From NCBI RefSeq assembly GCF_914767665.1, contig NC_059504.1:11596501-11660500 (forward strand): a stretch of 64,000 nucleotides of DNA. The letters are read 5' to 3'. Positions within the stretch are counted from its first letter, which is position 1; every line of letters starts with the position of its first letter. The notes under the pieces are model-generated. The model was not told where the DNA came from. It worked only from the letters and a program-made list of their open reading frames with translations, and did no database searches. Origin of the DNA: Harmonia axyridis (Eukaryota; Arthropoda; Insecta; Coleoptera; Coccinellidae). Made by a program: the position numbers and the translations under genes. Shown here piece after piece: positions 10,561-21,184 of this stretch.

Positions 10561-13117
10561 ATGATTTTACAATTTCATGACACAGAAGAAAATACAATTG
10601 AAAATATGTTATTATTTCGAATAAACTCGACGTACAACAATAATAATAAACTTGCAAAGTTCTGCACATTGAAACATGAATGGCACCTTTTGAAATAATC
10701 CTGGAAACGAAAAAATAAAATAAAAAATTACCTCATAAACTGACATTTGACAGTTTGCTGACACTGTCTCCACCCCCTTCGGCCCATCTCCACCTCTCAA
10801 CGTGCGTAAAATCTCCCAATAAGCAGGACAAAGTGCGTCCTAATTCCACCAGTCGTTCCTCCAACTTTTTTCCTTGACGTCTGAACAGCTGCCACGCGAC
10901 CGAGCACGTGACCTCCAGGATCCAGTTTCAGATCGCGTGCTCTCCGGGGAGCAAGCAACGGCATCAGGGATGAGATGATGGAATAATGTGCTCGGCTTGC
11001 GATATTCTTACGCGGCTCCATTGTTGTTTGACTTTCGAAATTCTGTTTTATTTTCTCAGTAAGAGGGGGAATTATCTGTTATTATCGGCGATGCTGCCCC
11101 CGTTCCTCAGCCACTTTTGGGGGTTTGGAGGTTTGTTCGGAGGGTACGAGGGGGTTGAGGGAAACGTGCCGTTGCTGATTCGGATGTAGGAACAATGGTA
11201 ATGAAGTTCGGGTCGCTCTTGCTATACATTTCCGAGTCAAGAACTTGGGGCCCTTTGTTCGTTCGGTTCTCGTTAGGGATGTTGAGGCTTGACGCGCACT
11301 CGGGGACACCAGAAATGAATTTCTGGAGGAATAATTTAAGTGGAGTTTTATGGTTTTATGTCCAACGGTATTGCCAACATAAGAAGAAGAAAGAAGTGTT
11401 TGGATGTAACACTTTGAAAGTTAACAGTCACTTCTCACATAAAGCATTCAACGATATGAGACTGAAGGCTTTAACTGGCCTGAGATACAGATTGTCAAGC
11501 TTCAATCTAGGCCTAAAAACCTCTGGAGGTACCTTACAATAGTTGTTAGCAGAACATCAGTTGAAAACTAACCAGAGAATTGTCTAAATGTTACAACATC
11601 CAACGAACATTGACACTCCTTCAGAGTTATTGCACACTTGGTCCTTGGTCCTTGAACCTAAGATTCACCTTGATGATCTAGTAAAGGCATTTGTCATGTC
11701 TTCTCTTCGACTGTTTCTCGGTCATTTCTGTGAGACTTTGGCCTAACCGGTCGATAATATGAGTGAAAACAGTTGTGTCTCCTTTCTGTGTGTCGTCTAA
11801 GATTGTCAAACACTTTAAACGACGCGTTGATAAGAGAAGATCCTAAAGACGTAGAGATTGTTTTCTCCCGATATGTTAACGTTGAATTTCATGAAAAGAC
11901 GCGGTTCGTAGCAACATTCTTCCTACCGTATTTTTGATTCGTGTCAGATATCATTCTATGCATTCATCGACAAAGAGAAGTCCGACGAAGATCTGGATCA
12001 CTGCAAAGATACTAGCACAACTTGACGCTGACTGACGGCTACTGTCGACTACCAATCTGGAGGAAGTCATTCACGCGTTCAATACATGAAAAATCTATAC
12101 GGCATTACCTGTTTTCTATAATAATTTTACGACAGTATGGAATTCACTATATTCCTCTCTATTTCGAAAGGTCTCCTTTAGAGAATATTTCCTGTGAGCG
12201 TGTAGTAGCAGAGCTACCGCTGCTTTATCTCTCGTCGAAAAAACTACTATACATTTTTATTCTTGTGTACTCGTAATAATTTAAATAATTTATATAATTA
12301 TCTTCAGTGTGCACCGCGAGGTGAACTGTTGTGCTCACAAAAGTGAATTGACTCGTCAAGTGGGGCTTTACAATTATACACACAAGGCCAATCGACTGTT
12401 TCTGCCTTAAGAGCAAGGTAGAAAAGAATTGGAACCTCGGTAATCCACCTTCCAGCCATAAATGATGCATAAGATTCCTTCAAATGGAAAACAGTGCTGC
12501 GTATGTATCCAGATATCATCAACTGCCCATAATTCTAAGCACCCCCTCTATCAACGTCTATCCGACTCATCCAGAACACTCGCGGTCGACTTCCTCGACG
12601 CGACAATCCCCCGATAACGAGGTTTCATCGAATCATCTCTTTGAGCGTCCCCTCTCCGGAAGTACCCCACGAAGAAGCTCGATCTCCACCTCCCAAACGA
12701 GCAAATTTCCTCCCCACGAAAAACGATAACAAGACGAAATACCGCTCCGGGTCATATTCCTTTATGGCAAACAGAAGCCATAAAAACGAGATTGTGAGAA
12801 TCCCGGAGCGACATAGAGGGCGAAAAAAAATAAATGAGAACCGCCGGATATCGGCCACTCCTGACGTCGGGGGTGTTGACCCCACACGTTCTTTAAACAG
12901 AAAATAGGGGCAGGAGCGACGCCGACGCCCCGTATACGACGCCGTCACGTTTCGTTTGTAGCCCCGAATTTCTCGTATTCAATATTCAGTGACTCATGTC
13001 TCAATAAGGAGATGTGCCGAAAGCGCATCTGGCGTGATTTGGACCGAATCCAGAATTTATATTGCCGCTGCTGGGTTGTCTGCGAGTCTGAGGATCTTCC
13101 GTTTTTATTCCGTCTAC
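10561..13117. other. Unique DNA with two GC/CpG-rich patches
   Basis: GC-rich patches lie at about 10740-11330 and 12560-13100. Overlapping open frames occur on both strands there, which GC richness alone can produce. The minus frame at 12304-12480 is composition-plausible but unrecognised. The region between the patches (11340-12550) is AT-rich without an identified gene. Confidence 0.4.
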
Positions 13118-13667
13118 GTATTCATGCCAGCAGGAGGTTTTTTTTCTGGTCCCAAAAGGACTAGTACACCTCCAGTTATTCGCATGAGGCTTGTGTTGTC
13201 CTTGTAGAATCTTATATGGGGATGAGAGAGGGTTCAAATGAGTTTTTTCGTTATTTATGCCGAAGGGTCTTTTTATTTCTTGAGGCTGCCAACACTCGTT
13301 TCGGTGATTTGTAGATCGTCTGTTTTCTAGAAACAACTCAAGATGTAACGATCATCTGATCGAGATCTACTGTCTGGATCTTAAACCACGTGAGTATTCA
13401 TGCCAGGAGGTTTGTTTCTGTTCCCAAAAGGACTAGTACACCTCCAGTTATTCGCATGAGGCTTGTGTTGTCCTTGTAGAATCTTATATGGGGATGAGAG
13501 GGGGTTCAAATGAGTTTCTTCGTTATTTATGTCGAAGGGTCTTCTTATTTCTTGAGGCTGTCAACACTCGTTTGGGCGGTTTGCAGATCGTCTGTTTTCT
13601 AAAAACAACTCAAGCTGTGACGATCATCTGGTCGAGATCTGCAGCCTGGATCTTTAAACCACGTGAG
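13118..13667. repeat. Direct tandem duplication, two 274-276-bp units
   Basis: Unit 1 is 13118-13393 and unit 2 is 13394-13667. Both begin GTATTCATGCCAG and end in AAACCACGTGAG. They share the central block CAAAAGGACTAGTACACCTC and differ by scattered substitutions and small indels. Each carries an E-box CACGTG at its end. A short stretch of microhomology (GTATTCATGCC) at the junction could have templated the duplication. No convincing coding frame spans a unit. Confidence 0.9.
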
Positions 13668-14583
13668 AGTGAGAGAGTTCTAACTTTCAAGACTTTCTGA
13701 ATTCAATATGTTGGTCGGTCGAGGAACCAGATACTGAACCCTGGGGATGCCTTAATTCGGCAGTAGTTACATAAAATATCAAAAAAGCAGACGAAATGGT
13801 TTTGAGCTATTGTGAATTGAAGTTTGGAGTGATAGCGGTGGAGTTCAAAACATCCGAAGGCAGTGTATTGCTTAGCTATTTAGCTTCCATTCTTCAAACC
13901 AAAATCTTGATCCTTCAACATTATGCAATAATAGAACTATTGTAGTACCGACCTTTCAATTAAAGGATTGACAATCTGAAGATCTGAGAAATCAATACGA
14001 GCAGTGAAATCCACGATTGTCGTCAGGTTCACGATCGTCAGATATCAGTCTTCAGGTCCTGTGGTTCGATTCATTCGTATCTTTTGTTGCGCATCTTTTT
14101 TACCTTTTTTTCTGTATTTGTTCAATGTATTGTGTTGGGGAACTCTGAGATGTTTACGAGAACTGTTGTTCGTTGATAGAAATAACGATATCGCTCGAAT
14201 AAATACTGTTATCTTTTAGATTATATTTCAACTGTAAAAGGCAGAGATGTTTACCCGAAACGAATTGAAAAGTAATAACGTACAGAAGCGAAGTATTTTT
14301 GTCTTTAATGTCGCTCAAAGAGCTGCTTCTTTGGTAAGTTGCAGAGGTTCAGTTCTTCTTCAGTTCTTATGATTGGAAAAATTTGTAACGCGTTTTTCTG
14401 AAAAATTGTTACCCCATTTTGACAAGTAGAAATGAAAGATGGAGTTGAACTAGAAGGAGTCACCCTTAACTGAAGTCTATGAAAATGATATGCAAATTTC
14501 AACCGAGTATGAATACAGGGAGAAATAAAGGGAAACGCGTTTTCTCCTAATTAATAGTGGTGACGAAGACATAGAAGAAAATT
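13668..14583. other. AT-rich spacer, nothing recognised
   Basis: Short open frames only (for example 14004-14219 on +), with no recognisable domains and no repeat shared with other parts of the window. Confidence 0.5.
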
Positions 14584-15281
14584 GTCGAAAGACACAATGA
14601 CAATCCTGGATCAAACCCTGTCACCACAATTATTGTCGCTGAAGATGTATACATGCAGTATAGGGAAGAAGAAAACAAGTAATATGATGGTTTAGAATAT
14701 TCAGATAAACTTGAGGCTTCGGTTGATGAAACTGTTGCCAAATGCAAACTTTGCAGTGGTTATCATTGGACTTCAATGTGTCTGTGGAAGGCTACAGTTT
14801 TAGCTTGAAGAAGGGTTCCAGATGATGTTCTTTGCTTTGGAAAGGATTCGGTTATATTCTTCACAATTTCAGAAATGACGCTGCTAATGCTATTAATATT
14901 TCAAATGGATTCAAAGTTTGGACGCAGTCAATTTATTTTGGATGTAGAGTAGTAGAAAACTCAAACCCACAACAACTTGAGGCTTTGGTTGACGAAACTG
15001 TTGCCAAATGCAGACTTTGTAGTGGTTATCATTGGACTTCAATGTGTCCATGGAAGCCTGAAGCTTTGGCTGGAGGAAGGGATCCAGATGATAAGGGATT
15101 TGGGATGTACATCCACATCTACTGAAGTCTTAGAGGAGAGGGAGGTACCAGAACCCCATCGGATAACGTGGATATGAACAAGCGAGATGATGCTACCATA
15201 AGAATCTATAATATTAGGGAAGATACTATGGAACAAGAAGTTGAAGCGCTTGTTAAAGTTTTTGGACCTTTAATATTTTGA
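14584..15281 (+). pseudogene. eIF3g: Rearranged processed pseudogene of eIF3 subunit g
   Basis: eIF3g is a subunit of translation-initiation factor 3 with a CCHC-type zinc knuckle and a C-terminal RRM. Four blocks resemble it, out of normal order. The first (14584-14808) reads NPGSNPVTTIIVAEDVYMQ, then the knuckle KCKLCSGYHWTSMC. The second (about 14838-14918) reads like the end of the RRM (KGFGYI, then RNDAANAINISNGF). The third (about 14961-15080) is a second, better preserved knuckle (ETVAKCRLCSGYHWTSMC). The fourth (about 15142-15281) is the linker and RRM start (MNKRDDATIRIYNI, then EALVKVFGP). Stops and frameshifts separate the blocks (TAA after REEENK, TGA at about 14806, TGA after FGPLIF). 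No introns are visible, as expected of a retrocopy. The assignment is from recognition of the knuckle and RRM text; the duplicated, shuffled order is seen directly. Confidence 0.75.
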
Positions 15282-16014
15282 AGGGATTTAGACACATTCA
15301 CTTGTTCTTCTCCTTAGATGTATATAATGGTCTTAACCTTAAACCTACAACAATAATAACCAGTGAAACATCCTCAACATACTTCATTTTGAAGCGATTC
15401 CACAAATTCTAATCGGCTCTACAACCTCCCGCACGAAATCTCCCCAAAACTGCCCTAATCTTCGTCGTTCGAAAAACCCCCCTCATCATTACTCGACAGC
15501 GCCCCCGTTCTTATCTCGTTAGCATCTCGGCGAATACCGCCGCGAGACACGTGTACCAAGATAATAAGAATGTTATCGCGAAGAAACGCACTCGAGGGAA
15601 AATTCTCATTATCCCACATGCGGCTGCTCATCCGGTTTTTCGATCGACAGCGTTCCGGGCGTCCTCCCCTTCCCGAAACCGCGGACGGTTATCCCGCCGC
15701 GACGCCCGTAATTGATTGTCTCCCGGAGGCTCGGGGGGTGGCGTCGAAAAATGGGGCCCCGGGGTCGGGCGAGACGTCATCGATCAAACTTTCAACATAC
15801 GGGGCCGATAATGATGACACGACAAAAACCGATATTAAGTTATCAGCGGTCGCATCACGGATTGGCGACGCGGTAGGCGTCGGAATCGATCGGGCAGCGG
15901 CGTCGGCGACGATGGGCGAAGAATACTTCATGTGCTGGAAGCCTTTGAAAAGGCTGTGAGCGAAATTTTGATGGAATATACTCTGATCAATCCAAAACAA
16001 TACAATTGAAAGAT
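15282..16014. other. GC/CpG-rich patch (about 15410-15960)
   Basis: A strongly CpG-rich, apparently unique block. It is open for over 100 codons on both strands (15570-15959 + and 15689-16000 -). That symmetry points to composition rather than a gene. No motif recognised. Confidence 0.35.
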
Positions 16015-17005
16015 ATAGTTATTTTCTCAACAAGTGCGGAAAGTGTTACTTTCCCGCACGACACTGCCGTTGAGTGAGGGTATAGTTATTTATAATACAA
16101 GTGCAGAAGGCATTGATATTCTTCCACGAGTTCAAAATTCAAAAACGAGCCACGAAGTGGCGAGTTTTGGAATGAACGAGGGGTAGAATGAGCCTTCTGT
16201 ACGAGTATTATACATTATTTTCTCTAATTCATTGCATTTTCATTGAAATTAATGAAATATTTCCATGAATATAATTTAGTGATTTTTGCATTGAAAAATG
16301 TTGGTTGGCAGAACTGATTTCTTTAAGGCAATTTGATGAATTGACACATAAAGCCGTAGCGGAAAGTTCGGAGTGCCAACATAGAATAATAAAATATAAC
16401 CATGAAAACTGTGCGTTTCTGATATATTCTCGCACGATTTTGTTCTACAAGATGTGGAAGAATGAACGGAATAACCACAGAATTGGAGAAAGAAACTTTC
16501 TGTAAGAGTTAGGAACAATATTTTTTCCACAAGCGCTTGAAATGAATTGAAATTCAAAGGATTTGATTAATCATTCACATAAAAATGAATGACAGACGTA
16601 ATTCTGATTGTCGTTATCATAGTCATCCTTGACGTTTTTAGGCGTTTGGTGCATAGAGACATGACAGAAACTTATTTATTCTTTAATACTTGCGTGCGAG
16701 AAAATCCCCTGCTATTTCTTTCCCGCACTGCGTGGGAAAGTGACTCTTTGTGATTTGAATTGCGTGTGAAAAAAAAAAGATTTGAAAGCGCAAGCTTGTA
16801 GAAAAATATTCACAAAAAAAGTCACTAAGGATATTTTTCAGCACGTTAATATTGAAGATTAAATTAAAGGATGTTATGTACCTCTGCGCCCACCGCCTAA
16901 TTAACAACAATGATGCTGACGACATGTAGAATTACTTATGTTATTCGCGTCGTTTTGGCAATGCGGGAAAGCACAAATTTCCGCACTTGTTAGGAAAATA
17001 ACTAT
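16015..17005. mobile_element. Unclassified DNA element with 45-bp-class terminal inverted repeats
   Basis: The left end (16015) reads ATAGTTATTTTCTCAACAAG, then TGCGGAAA. The right end (to 17005), reverse-complemented, starts ATAGTTATTTTCCTAACAAG and continues with the same TGCGGAAA. The match extends imperfectly into CTTTCCCGCA on both sides. Internally there are scattered GGAAAGTGAC/TTTCCCGCAC motifs but no transposase, so it is non-autonomous. A related, shorter hairpin lies inside its left end. The 31.7-kb fold-back ends in a similar ATAAATAACTATT sequence, so the termini look like one superfamily. I cannot assign the superfamily by eye. Confidence 0.65.
16082..16225. repeat. Nested hairpin-type repeat inside the 16-kb element
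   Basis: The left side reads ATAGTTATTTATAATACAAG followed by TGCAGAAGGC. The right side reads GCCTTCTGTACGAGTATTAT and then ACATTATTT, the approximate reverse complement. The centre is a smaller palindrome (ACGAGCCACGAAGTGGCGAG). It is probably a related MITE inserted in, or duplicated from, the surrounding element's end. Confidence 0.6.
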
Positions 17006-17175
17006 TTTGATAAATTATTCACTTGATCCTATACTGCTCTCAATGAGATGAAATTTTCAAGACTTACCAATTTTGTGGTGTAGATTACGAAACCGAAGTA
17101 AAAAATAGTGATCGCCTTTCGCAAAGAAAAAATCGAAAATGAAGGTCACTTCATGCACATCAAAAATCATGTCTT

Positions 17176-17213
17176 ACCTAACCTAACCTAACAGATAATA
17201 GGTTAGGTTAGGT
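17176..17213. repeat. TTAGG-type telomere-motif hairpin
   Basis: Three CCTAA units (17177-17191) are followed after a 10-nt spacer by a perfect inverted copy, GGTTAGGTTAGG. The arms are 14 bp (17176-17189 and 17200-17213). A further GTTAGGTTAG follows at about 17228. (TTAGG)n is the ancestral insect telomere repeat. Short interstitial runs also occur widely in insect DNA. Confidence 0.75.
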
Positions 17214-18411
17214 TTAAGCAGATTGAGTTAGGTTAGAAATGATTTTCGATATTTTCGTTTTGAGTGACGTTGGTGAATATTTGTTCAAGTAGAGAATAGT
17301 TTTTTTATTGTAAAAGAAATTTCGAAAGATAGTTGTTGCTATCGAATGAACCAGAGCCTGTATTCACTAGTTGAAAGTTCAAAGTTGAAAAGTTGAATTT
17401 ATTTTTTGAAATTGTTCTCAGAATATAACATCTGAAAAACTTTCAATTCAATTCAAATGAATTTCCATCAAGTAAAGACCGAGTCAATTCAATATTTAAG
17501 ATGGGATGAACCTCAATATGCAATGTACGTAAATCAGCATAACAAAATTTGTAAACTACCTCGATTCGACCCCTAAAAATTCCAATCGGTACCGTCTTTA
17601 CATTCTTTCAATCAGCTCCTCGCTGATGTTATTTTCGATTAAGAAGTCCCTTCGGATGTTTTGGCGTGGTGCGTTCATGCGGAAACGTTTAAAATTGGAA
17701 TATTTCCAATTTTCTTGGGAGGATCGAGACAATCAATTCGTATCTCGGCTTCACTTCTCGATTCGTTGGGGGTTCGGCAATGCAGGAATATGGGGTGAAT
17801 CTATATGAATACAAGACTGATAATAACACATTGATTATTAAGGAGGATATGATCAATACAAATTTCGTGTTCGAATCGTTATCAGATCCATGAAAATTTC
17901 AGGCAAAAAATCTTAAAAACTAAAAAAAAAAACAATCAAAATATTTATGTGACACAAATAAGACATCATTGAAAATTTGCTTGTATCTAAAAAATAAGAA
18001 TTTTCAGCATTTGTACCTTTGGAACCCATCTATAACTATATATAGTTTATAAACAAAAAATGAACTTACCCGAAACATGACAATTATACCCTACGATGAC
18101 GATATTAAACCAAATAAGACGCACACTTACCCGATTAGAGACAACAAAATCCTGGCATTGGCATGGAATACCGAATGGGACTTCCTGTATTTCGAGTCCT
18201 TTCATATGGTGGTGGATGGTAGTATCTGGGTTCGAAGCATCCAATTCTTCACTTGTACTTTTTTAGATTTTATAAATTTTGTTTCCTTTCTTTGCAGAAC
18301 AGTTTTAGAATGTAAAATTAATTTAGTATCACGTACAGGTTAATATACTCTGTCAGTATATATTACCTCTGTGATAAACTATATTTATTTGTTGAAGTTC
18401 TCGAATAAACT
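17214..18411. other. AT-rich spacer with one unassigned coding-like stretch
   Basis: Around 18077-18244 both strands are open. On the minus strand two GGTAAGT donor-like sites occur (near 18131 and 18071). On the plus strand a strong acceptor (TTTCCTTTCTTTGCAG, ending at 18297) is present. No combination yields a recognisable protein. Confidence 0.3.
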
Positions 18412-18430
18412 TTATTATTATTATTATTAT
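18412..18430. repeat. (TTA)n microsatellite
   Basis: Six perfect TTA triplets within a 19-base run. Confidence 0.9.
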
Positions 18431-18439
18431 AGTTATGTG

Positions 18440-20265
18440 TTCTCCAAGGGTCTAACAATATCTCCTTTTTTCTCCCCAATGTTTTTTCCTGCCGTGTTCG
18501 AAATCCCGTCGAGAAAAATCTCGCAACAGTTAATGAAGTGATGAAGAGCCCTGTCGATACCACAATAACAATGACAAATAACAAACAAGTGAACCCGAAG
18601 CCGGCGCGATCTGACGTGCGGTCCGACAGCAGAACAAACAAACGAAAAAAAAAAAAAAAACTCGCGGGTTCGTCCGGTTTCCACCCTTCGGTCGCCCAAT
18701 ACACATCCGCGCCATCAATCACGGACCGACGGGCGGTCAGATTGCGGCAAAAAATCCAATATTAACTTATCGGTCGCGATATTACCCCTGGGGAACGAAA
18801 GGGAAGCGATATGCCGGCTGAATGGTAACGACGACATTATGTTGGCTCCCCCTCATACGGAGATACGATCTCTGCACGCACTTTGATGATGCTCCCGATG
18901 TCACCTTATCAGCACTATTTAGATTGGATCTACGGCTCCCGCCGACCCGACACATTCGCAGGTTTCCGAGGGGTCCCCGATCGTTCCCCTGGGGCTCCTC
19001 TCCCGTTTAATTTCCACCGTTGAAGAGGTGGACGATAGCGCGCAGTTAATTCTTATCGGCCGCAACGACAAAGCCTCGGCACCTTTTGCGGGCGGTTATC
19101 GCGACGTTGACAAACGGGGAGGACGTCTGTCAACGGGGTACGATAGCGGGAAACAGCGCGGTGTGAGTAGTTGGATAGATTTTCGCGGCGGAGAGCGCTT
19201 CGGAAGTGTTTGCGTAGTTTTGCATTTTTGTGGAATTGAATGTTCAGACCTCATTAGGAGTCTGTAAAATCTTGTACCTTTGGCTTAGTAACCAGTTACC
19301 GTCTTGGCAATAGATTCCGTAATCAATTCAGAAAGATGGATTGTTCAAAAATATATTTGACGGTTCATGGGCCTCATATGTTTCTAATGATATAATGAAA
19401 ATGGTTAACAATAATATGAAATTTCCTGTGCGTTTTTATTGTTGAATATTACAATAATATTGTGTGAAACTCGAGTGGCTCTTTAAAAAACTTATTCCAT
19501 TGTCATACGCAAATCCGCGCGACCTCTACACAACCAAAACCTTCGCGAAATTCGACCGATTGATGACATACATTGCGCAAATACCGCGAATACTGTGGAC
19601 CCAGAAAAAAAACGAGCCCGAAGGTTAAGCATGCGAAATGCAGCTTCGGTTCTCACGCAACTAGGTTAAGGACCCAAGATTTTCAAGTTGGCGTTTCGAC
19701 ACCGCCGAATATTCTTGCGGCGGACGGCGGAACCGAGCAGGAAAAGAAAGGCATTCTACGATTTCGGCAACGGCGGAACGCCGCGCGATGCTCGATTGTC
19801 TACATATGGCGGAGATAGCGCGTCGTGTAGGTGACGTGTAATGTATTGATTCGGATTAAGGCCGACATCCTTGATCCCGATATAGGACGTTAATTACGAT
19901 CGGATCTGGTTTGCGGATTGGGATTTACGAGAGAATCGAACCACCTACTTCGATTGTTAACGGAGATGTCGGATTGGGAACCTTTGATCTCGCCGCCGTT
20001 TCTTTGTCCCGCCGACACGTCGTGGCGCTGCGATCGCAATTTATGGGAATTGGCTTTTCATTTTGGAAGTCTTGTTCGGATGCATGTAGGACATGAATGT
20101 AAGTGGGGGCGACAATAGTAGGAATCGTAGTTCTTTTGGTATATTATTGTTTTCTTATAATAAACCATCTGGAGCGTTCGATTCTTTATTTTCGATAATA
20201 AACTAAGGAATAACTCATGAGTCTTGAAGTTCTTCCTTTTTGTAACTATATTAGTGAGACGATTC
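18440..20265. other. GC/CpG-rich patches, no gene recognised
   Basis: Two GC-rich blocks, about 18590-19220 and 19500-20060, are separated by AT-rich DNA. Several frames are open on either strand but none carries a domain. A GTTAATTCTTATCGGCCG stretch (19045-19062) combines homeodomain-like and GATA-like cores, as enhancers often do. Function is inferred from composition only. Confidence 0.3.
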
Positions 20266-20282
20266 TAGGGATTCACGACTTG

Positions 20283-20378
20283 GTTTGATTTTCAAGTAAC
20301 TTAGCTTGAGCTTGACTTGATTTCAAGTCTTGACTTGAAATCAAGTCAAGCTCAAGCTAAGTTACTTGAAAATCAAAC
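20283..20378. repeat. Perfect 47-bp inverted repeat, 2-nt spacer
   Basis: Positions 20283-20329 are the exact reverse complement of 20332-20378, with only TT between them. The arms are built from TCAAGT/ACTTGA motifs and lie just inside the hAT copy A left end. Copies B and C do not have this hairpin. The perfect match suggests recent formation or gene-conversion-like maintenance; the arms could extrude as a cruciform. Confidence 0.95.
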
Positions 20379-20649
20379 TGAGTCGAATCAAGTCAATCTA
20401 AAGTCAAGTCAAGTATTTATTTATCAACTACTTCAATCATATCAAGCTACTTGATTTTCAGCAATTTCATTGTGTAGTGTCACATCGATAAAAAATGATG
20501 AAATGAGAAGGAACCTTGCTAAAAACACTTTTATTTATTAAACGTATTGTATAAAAGAACCGAAAATATAAATTTTTTTGAAATAGAACCATAAATTGAA
20601 TCACTATAACAAACTAACAAAATAAGAAATACTAAGAAAACAAAGTTTT

Positions 20650-20838
20650 TTAATATTGGGAAACCTCCAGGCTTTGTTTGATTTCATAATTTTCCATCCA
20701 GGATCTAAGACACATGAGGCACCTTATAGATTTATCGCCTAACCTATTGCGGGTTTTTGTAACTGTAAGAGCAGCTCTGGAAAATTGTCTTTCAACAGGA
20801 GCTGAAGATGTTGGCGTTGATAAAAAATCCTTGGCCAT
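20650..20838 (-). CDS. hATC dimerisation-domain remnant ORF (copy A)
   Basis: The C-terminal hAT dimerisation domain is recognised by LAKMAKDFLSTPTSSAPVER followed by QFSRAALTV, KTRNRLGDK and MCLRSWMENY. The FLSTPTSSAPVERQFS block corresponds to the family's conserved 'P-x-SSAP-x-ER-x-FS' core. An ATG at 20838 gives a 62-residue ORF ending at 20650. The homologous frame stays open upstream to about 20886 without an ATG. Upstream sequence is non-coding, so the protein lacks DNA-binding and catalytic parts and cannot transpose by itself. It may be untranslated, or could in principle make a small dimerising peptide. Copies B and C preserve the same segment. Confidence 0.7.
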   Translation of the reverse strand: MAKDFLSTPTSSAPVERQFSRAALTVTKTRNRLGDKSIRCLMCLRSWMENYEIKQSLEVSQY

Positions 20839-21184
20839 TTTGGCCAAGTTTGGAAAGATATTTCTGAAACTACCAAAATCTACCAATAGATTTCATAGAA
20901 ATGTGAGAAAACTACTAATAAAGTCATACTGGCGAATACTTCAGTCTCTCGGCACTCGAGGAATACCCTATTTAGTCTAAGCGCGCACGAAATTGCAGAA
21001 TATATGCCTTGCGACGCATGCATATCAAGCTCAAGTAATATCAAGTAGCTTGATATCAAGTCAAGCAATAAATTTCTGAAATCAAGTCAAGCTCAGGTAT
21101 GTAATTTTTCACGAGCTTGGTTTTCAAGTCAAGTAGTTGGTTAAAATGTCAAGCTACTTGACTTGATGAATTCCTAGACGATTC

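Larger units (their letters stand above)
20266..21176 (-). mobile_element. Non-autonomous hAT element, copy A (911 bp)
   Basis: The termini are TAGGGATTC at 20266 and GAATTCCTA at 21176. They fit the hAT rule of a YARNG 5' end and are flanked by a perfect 8-bp target-site duplication, GACGATTC (20258-20265 and 21177-21184). Long subterminal zones of repeated TCAAGT/ACTTGA motifs line both ends, like the subterminal transposase-binding repeats known in hAT elements. Inside, on the minus strand, only the C-terminal dimerisation part of a hAT transposase remains. The BED finger, the catalytic RNase-H fold and the DDE residues are missing. The intact duplication and ends show a genuine transposition event. 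Copies B and C belong to the same family. Confidence 0.92.

Noticed and set aside
15570..16000. Frames of 129 (+) and 103 (-) codons
   Set aside because: Symmetric openness in a GC/CpG-rich patch; no similarity recognised.
17626..17808. 60-codon plus frame considered as a short gene
   Set aside because: No start context, no homology recognised, and the length is expected by chance.
18412..18430. TTA run as a regulatory element
   Set aside because: Simple microsatellite, common in AT-rich DNA.
20714..20980. 88-codon plus frame (and the similar ones at 48866-49192 and 54803-55129)
   Set aside because: These are antisense shadows of the hATC remnant in the three hAT copies; their similarity to each other only reflects the repeat.
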